Assembly (NCBI GenBank): GCA_963693085.1 | Contig: OY856409.1 | Location: 1,332,636,415 to 1,332,700,414, forward strand | Reading direction: 5' to 3' | From: Alisma plantago-aquatica | Lineage: Eukaryota > Streptophyta > Magnoliopsida > Alismatales > Alismataceae | Length of the DNA stretch: 64,000 nucleotides | Part shown: positions 11,948-23,775 of the stretch, piece by piece | How positions within the stretch are numbered: position 1 is the stretch's first letter | Layout: the number at the start of each line of letters is the position of its first letter | Notes under the pieces: generated by a model | Database searches by the model: none | Told to the model about the DNA's origin: nothing | The model's input: the letters and a program-made list of their open reading frames with translations, nothing else | Translations under genes and position numbers: made by a program

Positions 11948-11959
11948 TGGTATCATAGC
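11948..11959 (+). promoter_or_regulatory. Primer-binding site of E4
   Basis: TGGTATCATAGC starts two bases after the LTR end. It differs from the common tRNA-iMet site TGGTATCAGAGC at one base. A matching site in an element with near-identical LTRs suggests that it still worked recently. Confidence 0.8.
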
Positions 11960-14133
11960 ATGAACAATAGCAAAGCCTGACATTTGCTCATTACGCAACG
12001 CAAAACTAAAGAACCTCGAACCTTAATAATCTTTTAGGGTTAGATTAGTTGTCTTTATAGACTAGATCTGACATAGCCTCTAGGTTAGCACCTAGATGTT
12101 CGAGAACTAGGTCTAGACTGGTGCTTGTTGAGTAGCAAGTCCTTAGATGTCGTTCTTTCCTTATAGTGCAGCGGTATGGGACGTTGCACTATTTGGAAAT
12201 GACGTGCATCAAGGGAAGAGAAACCCTAGACATATTGCGCACATTGTCTAGAGTATCTACACTAGTCTACCCCTTGTTCTCACCCTTTTCACTAGTTTTC
12301 ATGACACTGGACTCTCTACTATGTGTGGGACACTCGTTTTCAGGATTTGGTTTTGGATTCCAATCGGATCGAACCTTGATAGTTTTCTCTGACGCTTGTT
12401 TTATCGGAGAAAAACTATATAATATTTTATTATGTATATGTATTACAAAAATGTGTCCCCACACATGTACGAGTAGGAGGTGATCATGCAACCTAAGTGA
12501 AAGTGAATGACATCAGTCTAGAAGAGAGAGTAGTTCTAGATTAGATGTCTAGAGCCTTGTTTGGAGTATGTGATAGATAGAATAAGTTTTGATGATATGA
12601 TGTAAGTTTCATATAGATGATATAAGATAGTTTATGATGATCTGTGTTTGTCTTCGAGGACTTAAGTTCAGTTTTGTGGATTTGAGATAAGTTTTGATGA
12701 TGCAAGAAAATAGGCTTTTATGAGATAAGATTGTTAAGTTAAGATAAGGTTGTGAGTCAGCATGAGCCTCAATCTCTTTTATGAAGGAGGACCTCTAGTG
12801 TTAGGACCAGTTTTGGGGTTACCTCAAGAGAGAGAGAGACCCACAGGGAGAAGGTCAGAGAACCTAGACTCCATGATATGAGATATGTGATATGATATGT
12901 CCTAAACTAGACTACTCCTGAGTGATTGAGTTGAGTTGCTTTACGCATGATTCCTATAGTTTTGTGGAACCCTAGATGTCCTTGGGAGGACCAAACCCTA
13001 GAGACAGAGAGAGGCTGGTTACATGTGCATATGTGAACTTGAATATGAGTGCCTGCCATCCGGGTGAGGGAGAGAGCCCAAAACCCTGGAGGAGGTAGCT
13101 ATGTTAGTTTCTGTGAAGCCTCATGCTCGGGTTGGTGGTCTTCCACATAGGAATCCAGTGGTGTATAAGAGAGTTTTGGGTAAGATGTTTCATGGATAGA
13201 GACCTATGAAGAGTATGTCATAGCATGTTTTGGTTCGTGCTTATGTGGCTAGATCTTGTAAGGCTTTTGCTAATGCCAATGAGGTAGACCTGAAAACCCT
13301 AAACCGAGGAAAGAGAAAGTATATGCATGTGAGATACTCACAGAGTTGAGTTAACTCAGGGAGACTGAGCATAGTGCTAGCCTCATGGTATGGGTTAGAG
13401 GAGCCTCATTTAGACAAGATAAAGTTTTGATATATGCTTAACAAGCCCCTCATATAAGTTTGTGTAGCGCAACCATGATATAATACATGTAAGGATGTGA
13501 TTTAATCTCGAGACATGATATATAGACATGATATGATGAAAACCTAGAGATGGCTTGATAGATATCAATGCATAAATGGCTAACCATGTACATGATAATG
13601 ATGATAATTTGATAGTGTTGGTTAATCTTGTGAGAATTCATTAATAAATGCTGCAATTTAAGATGAACAATGAAATAAGATCATATGAATGAATCAAGTT
13701 AGATGAGGTGTTAATCTTAATGCTTAATAAAGATGTAAAATATAGCTATGCATTTAGCACCTCATAATGATGATGGTACCTTGATATGATCTAGATGGAT
13801 AAAGTGGGTTAACTATAGTTAATGCCCTCCTAAAAGGCATATGTTGATGTTGAACATGTTCTAACAATGAGCTAAATAAAATGTTGAAGATACCTTGACG
13901 CATGAGTTAATCTTAGTTAACTCATTTAAAACATGGTAATATGATGTGAGAAACCCTAACGTATGGGTAAAGATAAAGCTGCAACCTTAATATATGAGAT
14001 ATGTAATGACATAGACAGAGTTATAACCCTTGTTTGAACCTTCTATGGAGTGAGGTTTCACCCTTGATGCTTTTGGAAACCTCCTAATAATGCTTTGGAT
14101 ACATGGTTCTGGGTAACCTATGTGTGTGGTTGA
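11960..14133 (+). other. E4 interior, non-coding
   Basis: No open frame exceeds about 105 codons, and none resembles gag or pol. The sequence is rich in short purine runs and 'atgata' motifs. Segments at about 12780-13260 resemble segments of the E3 interior at about 20396-20840 (shared 'gacctctagt', 'ccctagagagaga'-like and 'aaccaaaccctaa'-like words in the same order). So E3 and E4 seem to descend from one ancestral interior that lost its coding function. Confidence 0.6.
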
Positions 14134-14169
14134 CTTTCGAGGACGAAAGTTCCTTTAAGATGTATATGA
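14134..14169 (+). promoter_or_regulatory. 3' boundary and presumed polypurine tract of E4
   Basis: The bases before the right LTR include 'tttcgaggacgaaag' and 'cctttaaga', followed by 'tgtatatga' and the LTR start TGTGAC. A similar block recurs just inside the LTR (14191-14230), ending at TGTGAT. Priming of plus-strand DNA is expected here; the exact tract is not obvious because the purine run is short. Confidence 0.45.
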
Positions 14170-17100
14170 TGTGACAAAGTGGTTTTTGCTTTAATTTCGA
14201 GGACGAAATATCTTTTAAGGTGTATAGGATGTGATGGGGTGGACTTTTAGAATCCTAAATGTCCAATGACTTAAGTGAAAGCATATGTTTCAGTTAGATT
14301 GAGAGTTTCAAGTCTTCGACAAGGTAGGTGTGTTGATGGGATGTTGACATTATGATTAACACATCTCTTTTAATGCCTTTTTGATGAATTTAATTGGATG
14401 ACCTAACAATTGAGTTTTGGCATCAAATTTGAGTAGAAGGTATCTTGTGTGGTAGGAAACCTATGGTTAAAATTTGGTGGCAATTGGGTCCTCCTAGAGA
14501 GAGATAATAAGGTTTGAGGTTTGGGAAATAATGTGCCTTTTTGATGATTTAAGAAACTAAGTTGCTAATGAATATCAATGTCACGCACCCCTTTGTTTGA
14601 GGGCGGACTGTGTGGCCAGATCCTGGCCGTTTGTGTCTAATCCAATGACTGGGAGTGCTAGCTTCAGTGAGCCCCGGATCTTGCTTGGGTGAGTTCCTTG
14701 GTAGTCGTTGGATGTGCTTTGGATGGTTAGATTCTCATCCCCTACCTCCGGTCAGACTGGAGATCGTGGGACAGCTGACCTCGCGACCACCTTGGCCACC
14801 ACTCGTCCAGGTCGTGGGACGATGGGGACAAGTGACTGAGTAGTTATCTTTGCCTTGTCAAGAGGGTCAGACCGACCTCTCATTCGAGGGCAGTGGGTGA
14901 GAAACTAAGGAGAGTGACCCCCCCCCTCATCCATCGTTTCTCCACTGCTGTGCGGAGGTGGTGCGGGCAGGAAGAATCAGTGATAGGAAGGGGATACGAG
15001 GAAGATGAGTAGGTAGGAGGGAACGCCGGGATCAACTGAGTCTCATACGGGTGTTTTCGTGCCCTGTATCTTTGAGTTCCATGGCCGCCGAAGCCATGGT
15101 TGGTCGGAGGTGAAGATGCAGCTCGGAGGAGGGTTGTAGGACCTCTGCACCATTAATGGAGGACATGGAGGAGTTCCTTGAGGTGCCGTGCAGGCTTTAG
15201 GAGTTTCGGATCGACGCGGGGAGGAGTAGAGGCTTTTTGCCCCTTGTCTCCGCCGCAGCCAAGGATGGCGGCGGCGCTCCCACCTAAATGGAGTTTTAGA
15301 GGCAGAGCACCTGAGGCAAGCGACCGGCGACATCCAGGGAGGAAGGGCGAAGGTGATGGAGGCCTTCGGAGATGACGAGGAGCTCTCGAGCATGGGCTAT
15401 TGCTCACCGGAGAGGCTGCCTCACGGCGGCACTCTGTTCGCTGGATCGCGTGGAAAAGAGGAGAAGAAGAAGGCAGACCGATCCCAGGACCAGCCGGTCC
15501 AATAGAGCCAAACCAGGAGAACCAAGCGAACCGGGTCCAGGTAGTGAACCGGCCGGCCCAGTGCAAACCAAGAGAAGGATCAACCGCAGACCCAGACCAG
15601 GAGGGTCCCAGCGAGCAAAGGAGCCGCGCCCTCCTCAAGGACACGTGGCGATGGCTGATAGGCCGAAAAAGGTAAAATCCCAAAATAAGTTAGGATCTTG
15701 TATAATTCGTAGAAATTGCCTCGATTATCAGAAAATGACATATAATATACCAAAATGCTCAGAAAAATGAGTAGAATAACATGGAACCATCTTTTCAGTC
15801 GGTTGATGCTCTAATAGTAGAGTTATCATGTAAGATGTAATATGCCCTTTTGATGTATAATAAATAATAAACGAAGACCTAAAATTATGGGAAAATGTCA
15901 GTAGATTCATAATTATGTTTGTAATGCATATGATGTCATATATGGTCATGTTGATGCAAGAAATCATGTAATTTGATTAATATAGTTAATTAGGGCTAAT
16001 AACCCTATATAAAATGTAATAAATACATTAATGCTCAATAAATGATGAAATTTACAGATTAAGCTTATATCAGTATCTGGAACTTCATGTTTAAGTATGA
16101 GATCAAGATGATACACATAATTCATGTTATATGATGATGTTTGCTCTAAATGTGATATAAACCCTAATATGCTTAATGTACATAAGCTAGGGTTAATATG
16201 TGCACAAAACATATATGGAACCGAATGTTCAGATAATAAACCATAATATGGAAAATGACATCAGTATCATAATTCTTAGACAAGAATGCAAGTAATGATG
16301 TACACATCCTAATGGACTAAGCTAAACCCTAATAGGGACACAATTAGGGTTAAGATGAGATATAATAAGATGAGAACCTGATAATAGTATGTGGTCTTGT
16401 TTTGATCAGGTTTGACCAAGCTTATAGTTGACATCAGTGATATGTGTTTAGTATGATCTATCTCTTTGGAAGGTACGCTATTACCTCTTACTTGGCTTAT
16501 TATACAATATGCTTGTGTTATATGTGTAGTAAAATACTTGGCATATGATATTGGATGAAAGGATTGTTCTTGTATGATATGTTGCACGATTTTCCATACT
16601 TATTGCTATGAACACATGAAACATAATATGTCTGTTCCATTATATCTAAGCACTTCAACTCTTTGGTAGTAAAGTGCTGGAAATAAGTACTTCAACTCTT
16701 TGGTAGTAAAGTACTTGGAAGTGATCCAACTCTTTGGTAGTAGATCACATTGTGAAATGATCCAACTCTTTGGTAGTAGATCATAAAGGCCTTAATGCAT
16801 TCAACTCTGAGGTAGTAAATGCATGGATGATATAATGGAAAATGAGCTTAAAATATGTGTTCTCTTTTGTTAATGAACATCTTTGTGCAAGTATATGCTT
16901 TTCTTATATTCTTTTGTTACGGCCAAGTATATTAGTTTTATCTTATTGCCAAGATATGATGAGAGGTAAATAAAAGACACGTAGGCGTACTCAGTACAAT
17001 ATTCTTGAAATATTGTGCTGACGTGTACCGCATGTAATCTTTTGTTTAGGTTGTGGTTTTGCTCTTGAAGATCCAGGAGGGTGAGAGTTGTATAGCGAGC

Positions 17101-17419
17101 TGATGTACAGGTGGACCTGTTGTCTTAAGATCCTGTTGTTTAGTTGTAGTACATGTATATGTTTTAAGTTTGCTGTTCAATATGTAATATCAAATGTTGT
17201 AACAATTCATGTTGTAATTATATGTTGAATGGTGAACATGTGTTGTGGTTTTACTTTTGTTCATGTGCATGTGCTACCGTTTGTTTCCTTATGACTTCCT
17301 CTGATTTTCTTCTTCTTAGCCTTGTGTGGGATGTTTAAATTGGGATTCTCGCTGAGGTGAGGGTTTCAATTTAGACGTCACACATCAGATTAAGTTTTAG
17401 AAAATCCGGGGACGTCACA
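14170..17419 (+). repeat. E4 right LTR
   Basis: This is a direct repeat of 8696-11945 at an offset of 5474 bp, equal in length and with one substitution noticed. The stem-loop array is at 16649-16824, with all five stems and loops unchanged. Confidence 0.95.
16649..16824 (+). repeat. Five stem-loops with a common loop (E4 right LTR copy)
   Basis: This is the exact copy of the array at 11175-11350. Because LTRs are homogenised at each transposition, this copy is not independent evidence of conservation. It does show that both ends of the element carry the array, so any genomic transcript starting at the TATA-like box would carry it at the 5' end. Confidence 0.9.
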
Positions 17420-17424
17420 GCGAC

Positions 17425-19392
17425 ACATAATTTGTTGGTGAATCCAATTCGTCAAGCGACCCCAACCTTCCCCTCTACAACCCGTCGACCTCGCCGGAAA
17501 AGCCGGCGGCTGATTGGCAGTGATGGATGGAACCCGCCGCCAATGTGAGGCCTCGTCAGGTTCGTCGAAGGAAGGCGGCGCTTCCTGGACCATCTCCATG
17601 TGAGCAGGCGGCAAGGATCTCAAAGGCAACCATCCGGTTGACCAAGCTAGGAGCCTGGATCGTAGCTGAGTGCAGAGTTCTTTGCGAGGTTGAAGAAGAA
17701 AGGAGGAAAAGACCTCCCTGTCCCTGGCGCTAGTGAATGAAGGTAAGGGCAAAACCATCTTTCGTTACTTAAAACAAAAGTTTGGCACGCGTGACCCTGG
17801 TCGTTCGATCATGAGTGGACCAACAGACCATCGATCTAACGATCTATGTTTTTCCAGAATTTGCTAATAAATTAAATAAAAAGGTTTTCTTTATAAAAAC
17901 CATATCTTGAGCTAGAAAACTCGGATGAGAAATATGTATACAAGAAAATTGATCAGAAAAATATGAGGGATACATTAAAAATGGTTTGGGAACCTAAATC
18001 AGTTTCGTTTTATAAAAGTATATAAATTGGATGGGAAAAGTATTAAATTATGGTTAGACAACCTAATTGTTGATAAAGGATAGATTTAATCATGCAAGAG
18101 AGTAAATTCGATCATTATTAACTTGTTCAGTGATAAAAATGAATCTTGATATGTTTTGAAGATGAAATTGCAAGAATTAGGGTTTTCAACTTAATATTGT
18201 AATTAATGCCCTTAGAAACCCTAAGTGAGGAAGAAAAGATATAATTAATTCGAAAATTAGGGTTTTGTGGTCCAAACCTGATCTTAGGATCTGAATAGAA
18301 AGTAAGATGGGATAATTAGGGCTTGATGAATATTTTGATAAAGAAAGTAAAAGTGGTAAGAAGGAAGTGAAACCCTAATTTTGGTCAAAACCCCCTAAAA
18401 AGGGCTAGTAATCCTAGGGCACGATTAGGCCTATTAGACTTAGATATCATGATCCATGATAGAAAGTATTGGATGTTTATTTCAGGACTGAATTGTGCTT
18501 GCTTGCTTGATTCTATATTACTTGATTGATTGGATTAATTATGCATTCATGACAGCTTGACAGGTATGTGGTTAATTATGAATAACCGCCTTAGTTTCCT
18601 GAGGATTTTCCGGATGGTTAATTGCATTGAATGCAAATTATCAATTTGGATGTTCATACTTGCAAATCATAAAGTCACTATGATTATCACATTGATAATA
18701 GAAGTATGTATTCTCGCACCTACATGCCACCCTGATGGATGATGCCAAAGGTCAGACCCAGATGGGTAGACCAATGGGCACCCTGAGTGGTGACCCCAGG
18801 CACCAAGCTCGGGAATGAGAAGGTGGCCTATGATATTGCGTGACTAGAGGGCACCATGAGTGGTGACCCCAGACACCAAGCTCGGGATTGAGAAGGCGGC
18901 CTTAAGTCATTGGAAAAAGAAACCCTAAGGTGGGTATGCCAGGGTTAGGGCAAAAGCGGTGGAGAATGTCATGATGAAAAGCATAAATTGGTTTGTAAAT
19001 TAACTTGATTGTGATAATTATATTGTTATCCATATGTGCAAACTTGTGGTTGTCCCCACATACCAGTATATTTCGATATGCTGACTGACATTTTGTTTGT
19101 CAGTGTTTTAGGTACAACCCTGAAATGAACAAACAGTAAAGTGACACATTGTGAAAATAAGAAATAAAGTGCAAGGAGGATTAGGTAGAGTAGATTCAAG
19201 CTTGGATAGATAGATTTGCAAAGTTTTAAAAGGTATGCAAAGTTTTATTTTAATACCAGATTTTAGTTTAGTTAGTAGAATTTCATAATTATTATTGATT
19301 GTTTGTCGAACCTTTGATCCAGGTTATTGGATAACGGCTCTGACCTTTCGGTCTTCCTTAAATGGGGGTTACCAGAAGGCGAGGTTGTTACA
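17425..19392 (+). repeat. E3 left LTR, second segment
   Basis: This continues the LTR interrupted at 8695 and aligns with about 24985-26947. It ends GGTTGTTACA at 19392. It contains a short GC-rich part (17440-17740), long AT-rich DNA with 'attagggttt' words, and a tandem duplication at 18777-18901. Short open frames here are not conserved between the two LTR copies. Confidence 0.9.
18777..18901 (+). repeat. Tandem duplication in the E3 LTR
   Basis: Two copies, about 72 bp apart, begin 'gggcacc', contain 'gagtggtgacccca' and 'caccaagctcggga', and end 'gagaaggtggcct' or 'gagaaggcggcct'. In the second copy CACCA, TGAG, TGGTG can form a small hairpin. The right LTR has the same pair at about 26335-26461. 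Confidence 0.75.
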
Positions 19393-19394
19393 AT

Positions 19395-19406
19395 TGGCAT
19401 CAGAGC
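19395..19406 (+). promoter_or_regulatory. Primer-binding site of E3
   Basis: TGGCATCAGAGC lies two bases after the left LTR end. It differs by one base from the tRNA-iMet site TGGTATCAGAGC and confirms the left LTR boundary. Confidence 0.8.
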
Positions 19407-22400
19407 ATAGGTTCCTCACTTAATCTTTAATAATTATTAAATTTTACAAATTCCATAGAACCGACGGAGTTATTAGAGGATTGTCTGAAAGATTGAGGTG
19501 TCTAGAAAAGGATCACGTCTGGGGGCTGGCAATATTTTCCTCCGCATCGCTAGTCGGAATACTAGGACTCCCGGATTGTGTGACTACCTGGCCGATGTCT
19601 TAGGGTATGACTCGAAATAAGATACATTTAGGACTCTCTCATCTTGTTCATACCTTCTCAACTCAAATTCTATTAAGGACCTTAAGGATTAGGGTTTTCT
19701 CTCTTCTCCTCACCCTCTTGAGGTATGGGTAAGGTTGATAAGGTTTAAGGAATCCTCCACCAAATTAAAGAAAAGCATGTAAATAAGATGTCATGGACAT
19801 AATCTTAATAGAGTAAACATATACTAAAGAATAGATACATGCTTAGGTCGTATGACATGAGTTGTCTTTACCCTCAGGAGAGACTTGAGGTTAGACCTTC
19901 TTATCTGGAGGGTGAGTAGAGAGAGGTCAAGATCTCCATTACAAGTAGAGACCTGGCACATCCTCTGAGGATGATGTTAATCTAACCCTAAGTGGAGGTT
20001 AGAGAGAGAGATGACATGATGAGTTAGATGTCATGGTTGACTAGGTGTTTGGTTGGACATGCCTTTGGATTTCCATACGAGCCATGAGAGGTTGAATGAC
20101 CTAACACCTTTGGCAACCCAACCCTGGGAAGGGTCATGCATGTTTGAGCAAAGGATAGATCCTTCATGATGAGGTTAGAGAAGAACCTATAGAAACCTTA
20201 TGGGTTGTTGCAAGTAGGATATAGCTTGCACCCAGAGTACAATAGTAGTATGAGAAGTAAGTTAAAACCAAGGCCAGAAGGATAGGATGGATGGCTTATG
20301 AGATAAGCATAAGGGGCTATGGATAATCATGAGCAAACATAAGTTTGAGCATAGGCTTCACCCACGTAGAGGTATGCCTGTGAGCTTGATCCTTCATGGA
20401 GAGATGACCTCTAGTAGTACGACTGGATGTGGAGTTAGCCCTAGAGAGAGAAAGTAGGACCCCATCAAGAAGGTTGGAAGCCTAAAACATTGAGATATGA
20501 GGAACCGTAGGGAGTTGAGGATGATGTGATCTAAGTGGAGGATAGTGGTTGCCTTATGCTTGACCCCTGAAGGCTGATGATATCTTGGTTGCCTTTAGAG
20601 GAACCAAACCCTAAAGAGAGGATGATGTTTCTGGAACCTATGTGCCTATGGTTTTTACCTGTTGAGATGAGACAAAGAGTGCCTTAGACCCTGAGGAGGT
20701 TTAGGTAACCTGTTGTGAGGCTTTATACCTAGTTGGTTGTCCTTGAGGAGGACTCCACTCTGAAGTGTTGTTCGAGTAGAAGGATGATAGGAAGTGCATG
20801 TCATACCTTGTACATGTTTGGTTCATGGTTAAGAGGTTGAGCAGACAGTGGGACATCAGGAAAGTAAACCTAGGGTTCCTAGGCCTAAGAGGGGAAGTAG
20901 TGTACCTGATGATCATGATGAGATTTGAGTCTCTATAGATTCGAGCATGGTACTCCTCATGTGTAGAGGAAAAAGGAAACCCCTTAAGTTAAGGGTGTGT
21001 TTGATGAACCCCTCACGACTAAGTTGGTCTAATGTGGAGGAATGAGAACAAGTATGACCTAGGATGGTTTAGTAAGTGGTCTGCTTGTGCCTTAATAGCT
21101 TTCCAGGGTTAAGCATGTAAACCCTAGGCATAAGGACGTTTGTGACCTTTATTATCAAGATGCCGTTCCTCCCATCCTGGGAGAGGGACCCTCTTGTAGG
21201 GTGTATACCCGTTTTGTGGGTTTTGAGGTAACCTAAAGAGGTTTCAGAGGATCTTGAGAAGCTAAGTGAAGAGTACATGGTAAGAGAATGAACCTGTAGA
21301 CCCATAGTTAACCATATCTAAGTGCATGTGGATGTGTTACCATGGAGGTAACCGGTATGGGGCCTGACCAAGGTAGGCAGGTCGCCATGATTCCTGTGAA
21401 AGGATGAAAGACAACCCAAGAATGCAGAGAGAGATGGTGAAGGCTTGGGTAAGGTTCTAAGTTGAACATGTACTATGTTAGAATCCTAAGTCTATCCTAG
21501 GGTCAGGTAGGGATAAGACCGATGGAAGTAGGAGTTTCCTAATTCCCTAGTTGCACATGACCATAGGGTCGGGAGGTAACAACTATCATTGTCTGAGGGC
21601 CATGGGTTAGGAGATTGATCACCTTCATGAACTCATGGGACCCAAAGGGCAGATGAGTAGGGCACTCTCTGGATGCATAAGGGAAGAGGGATGACCCCAA
21701 AAGTGCCGGCACCCTATAGACCTAGAGGTTATGACCAAGGATTGTGTAGTGACCCAAGTAGGTTCGAAACCAGTTTTCCATGGAAGTAACCTGGATGTCG
21801 AGATAATTGTGAGGTAGAGACATATGTGGAACATTTAAACTTAGATTTGAAAGTGTACTGGCAAGGTGGGTTGTACCATCTCTATTCTTGGAACAGGGAG
21901 AACTCTGTATTTAGACTGCAGCCAAATGCTTATTTCCTCTTGTTATGGGAGTGAGAGATAGGACAGTACGCATGCCATACACCAAGGATAAAGATGATGT
22001 GAGTTGGAACGTTGCTATATGGTATGTGGATAGAGATGATAACATACCTTTGTGGAGCGAATGGTACATGGATGGTTTACAAACACTAAGGGTATTAAGG
22101 AAATCATCTTGTAAGGATGTTTTATCATGAGTTATGTGGAATTTGCAAGTTATGCAAAGTTGAGTTGAATCACCATGAGGATGAGCTCATAGTTTCTTGA
22201 TGAAGACAAACTTAGAGTTTGAGATGAGATGATAAGTAGAATACATGGAGGTGTATGTCTTCAACATTACCTGACACCTAAGGAGGTGAAGTGGTAATGA
22301 ATGCTCTGGTTGAGATATAGCTGCCTAGTTTAGCTAGAGGCTAGAAGAAGTTGAGGTTGTTTGACTAACCCTAAGTTGGGAAAGAAGATGTGTTTTGGCT

Positions 22401-23140
22401 AACACACAGATGTAACAAGATATGTTGAAAAAGTTAATGGTTGTTTGGTTAGCCAGTTTAGTCCTTGATGTAGTGAAAGGATGGTGATAGAACCTCAGAT
22501 ACACTTCTTTGGATAGGAAGGTAATAAAACCCTGATGAGAGTGGTTTAGGGTTTCCGAGGAATCGATCTTGAGGAATCATGACATACAAAAGATCATGGT
22601 TTTAAGATCACCAAACACCGTGATACTACAAGGATAGTAAGTGATAGTAGCACTTTGGCTGCTTAATGTGAAGTTGCATGTAGCATGTGGCCATGCAAGC
22701 CAAGGGTGAAGGATGAACACCAGTAACCCAGTGCTTTGGCTTAGAGGTTAAAGAATCCCTGAGAGGGAATGGGAATTCATCACTACAGATGTGGTGGTAA
22801 GTCTTCCCTAGACCAAAGAAGGTCAAGATGCAATATGGGTTATGGTATATCGCCTTACCTGGATGACATGAGAAAGAAAGGAGTACTGTCAAGGGACAGA
22901 TTCAGTTGAACTCCATAAGAGAGAGAGACGGTTCAACTACACCATGATGCTAGTTCAAAGTTTTTGAGTATTACCTAAAGATTCACTTCCATAAGGTGGA
23001 AGTAGATGCATGAATAACTCGATGTTAGTACAGTTTATCACCCCTAACTAATGGTTAGTATGATAGAATGTGTGCTCATTCAAGGTGATACATGGAGACA
23101 GTTCCTAAAAGGTGATGTTAACCACCATAGCCTTTATCGG
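19407..23140 (+). other. E3 interior, decayed and non-coding
   Basis: Nothing here reads as gag, protease or reverse transcriptase. Frames are short and broken. The stretch is purine-rich with repeated 'gagagagag' and 'aaaccctaa' words and shares blocks with the E4 interior. It probably derives from gag-pol by heavy decay and rearrangement. Confidence 0.5.
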
Positions 23141-23735
23141 GATGCAAGAAGTTCTATAGGGAGGTTGTGTCGGTCGCCACTTCATTAAGATGATGTTGGT
23201 GAAGGAGGGCTCGCGAAGGTCAGAAAAGAACCATAGTGTGTGCAGATGAAGTCACTTTGATCGTGAAATGGCTGAGAGAGAGCCCTGAGGCAACATGATT
23301 CGTGAGCTGATGCAAAGTAAACTGATATGCAGTTCACTATGGGAGAGTATGTGATGTGAAAATCCGACCCCTCTAAGCTACAACTGAGAAAGCTGAGTCC
23401 CCGATATATGGGTCCATTTAAGATGGATTAGTGGAAATGGTTGTGTTTAGCCTTTCCCCTCAGGATAACATGATGTAAAAGGTGTTACACGAGTCTGATC
23501 TAGAGCACTATATGAGATGCCCAAGCCATGTGCTAAGCCCTGAACCTATTTAGCTTTTTGAGAGGCTGAAAAGTCCTGAGTCACCTATGAGGGTACGATA
23601 TACCAAGGTAAGAACGAACTCAGATGGAAGAATATGAGATGATGAAGGTTCTTGGGAAGCACCATGGAAAGGGTGAAGCCACATGGGAGCCCTGATGAAT
23701 AAAAGAAAGGCTTATCCTATTTGTTTGCTTGCTTG
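23141..23735 (+). pseudogene. pol: E3 Ty3/gypsy integrase and chromodomain-like remnant
   Basis: At 23141-23205 one frame reads GRLCRSPLH, stop, DDVGE. This matches the 'YGRRCRSPLHW' block that follows the catalytic core in plant Ty3/gypsy integrases. Near 23505-23540 'CPSHVLSPEP' corresponds to the 'PSHV..YEPL' block. At about 23655-23690 'KGEATWEP' corresponds to the 'EEATWE' end of the chromodomain-like tail. Frames shift and stop between these blocks, so nothing functional remains. The order and spacing fit the 3' end of a chromovirus pol. Confidence 0.7.
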
Positions 23736-23762
23736 ATGGAATTTTGAGGAAAAAATTCTTAT

Positions 23763-23775
23763 AAGAGGGGAAGGA
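23763..23775 (+). promoter_or_regulatory. Polypurine tract of E3
   Basis: AAGAGGGGAAGGA sits directly before the right LTR start TGTTACAACC. Its purity and position are as expected for the plus-strand primer of reverse transcription. Confidence 0.8.

Larger units (their letters stand above)
8696..17419 (+). mobile_element. E4: young non-coding LTR retrotransposon inside the E3 LTR
   Basis: Two LTRs of exactly 3250 bp (8696-11945 and 14170-17419) start TGTGAC and end GTCACA. They flank a 2224-bp interior without coding capacity. A 5-bp target duplication GCGAC (8691-8695 and 17420-17424) is perfect. I noticed one LTR difference (A at 10443, G at 15917), and all open frames in the two copies translate identically. 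It has a primer-binding site close to the tRNA-iMet type. It is a large-LTR, non-coding derivative that must be copied by enzymes from another element. Confidence 0.95.
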
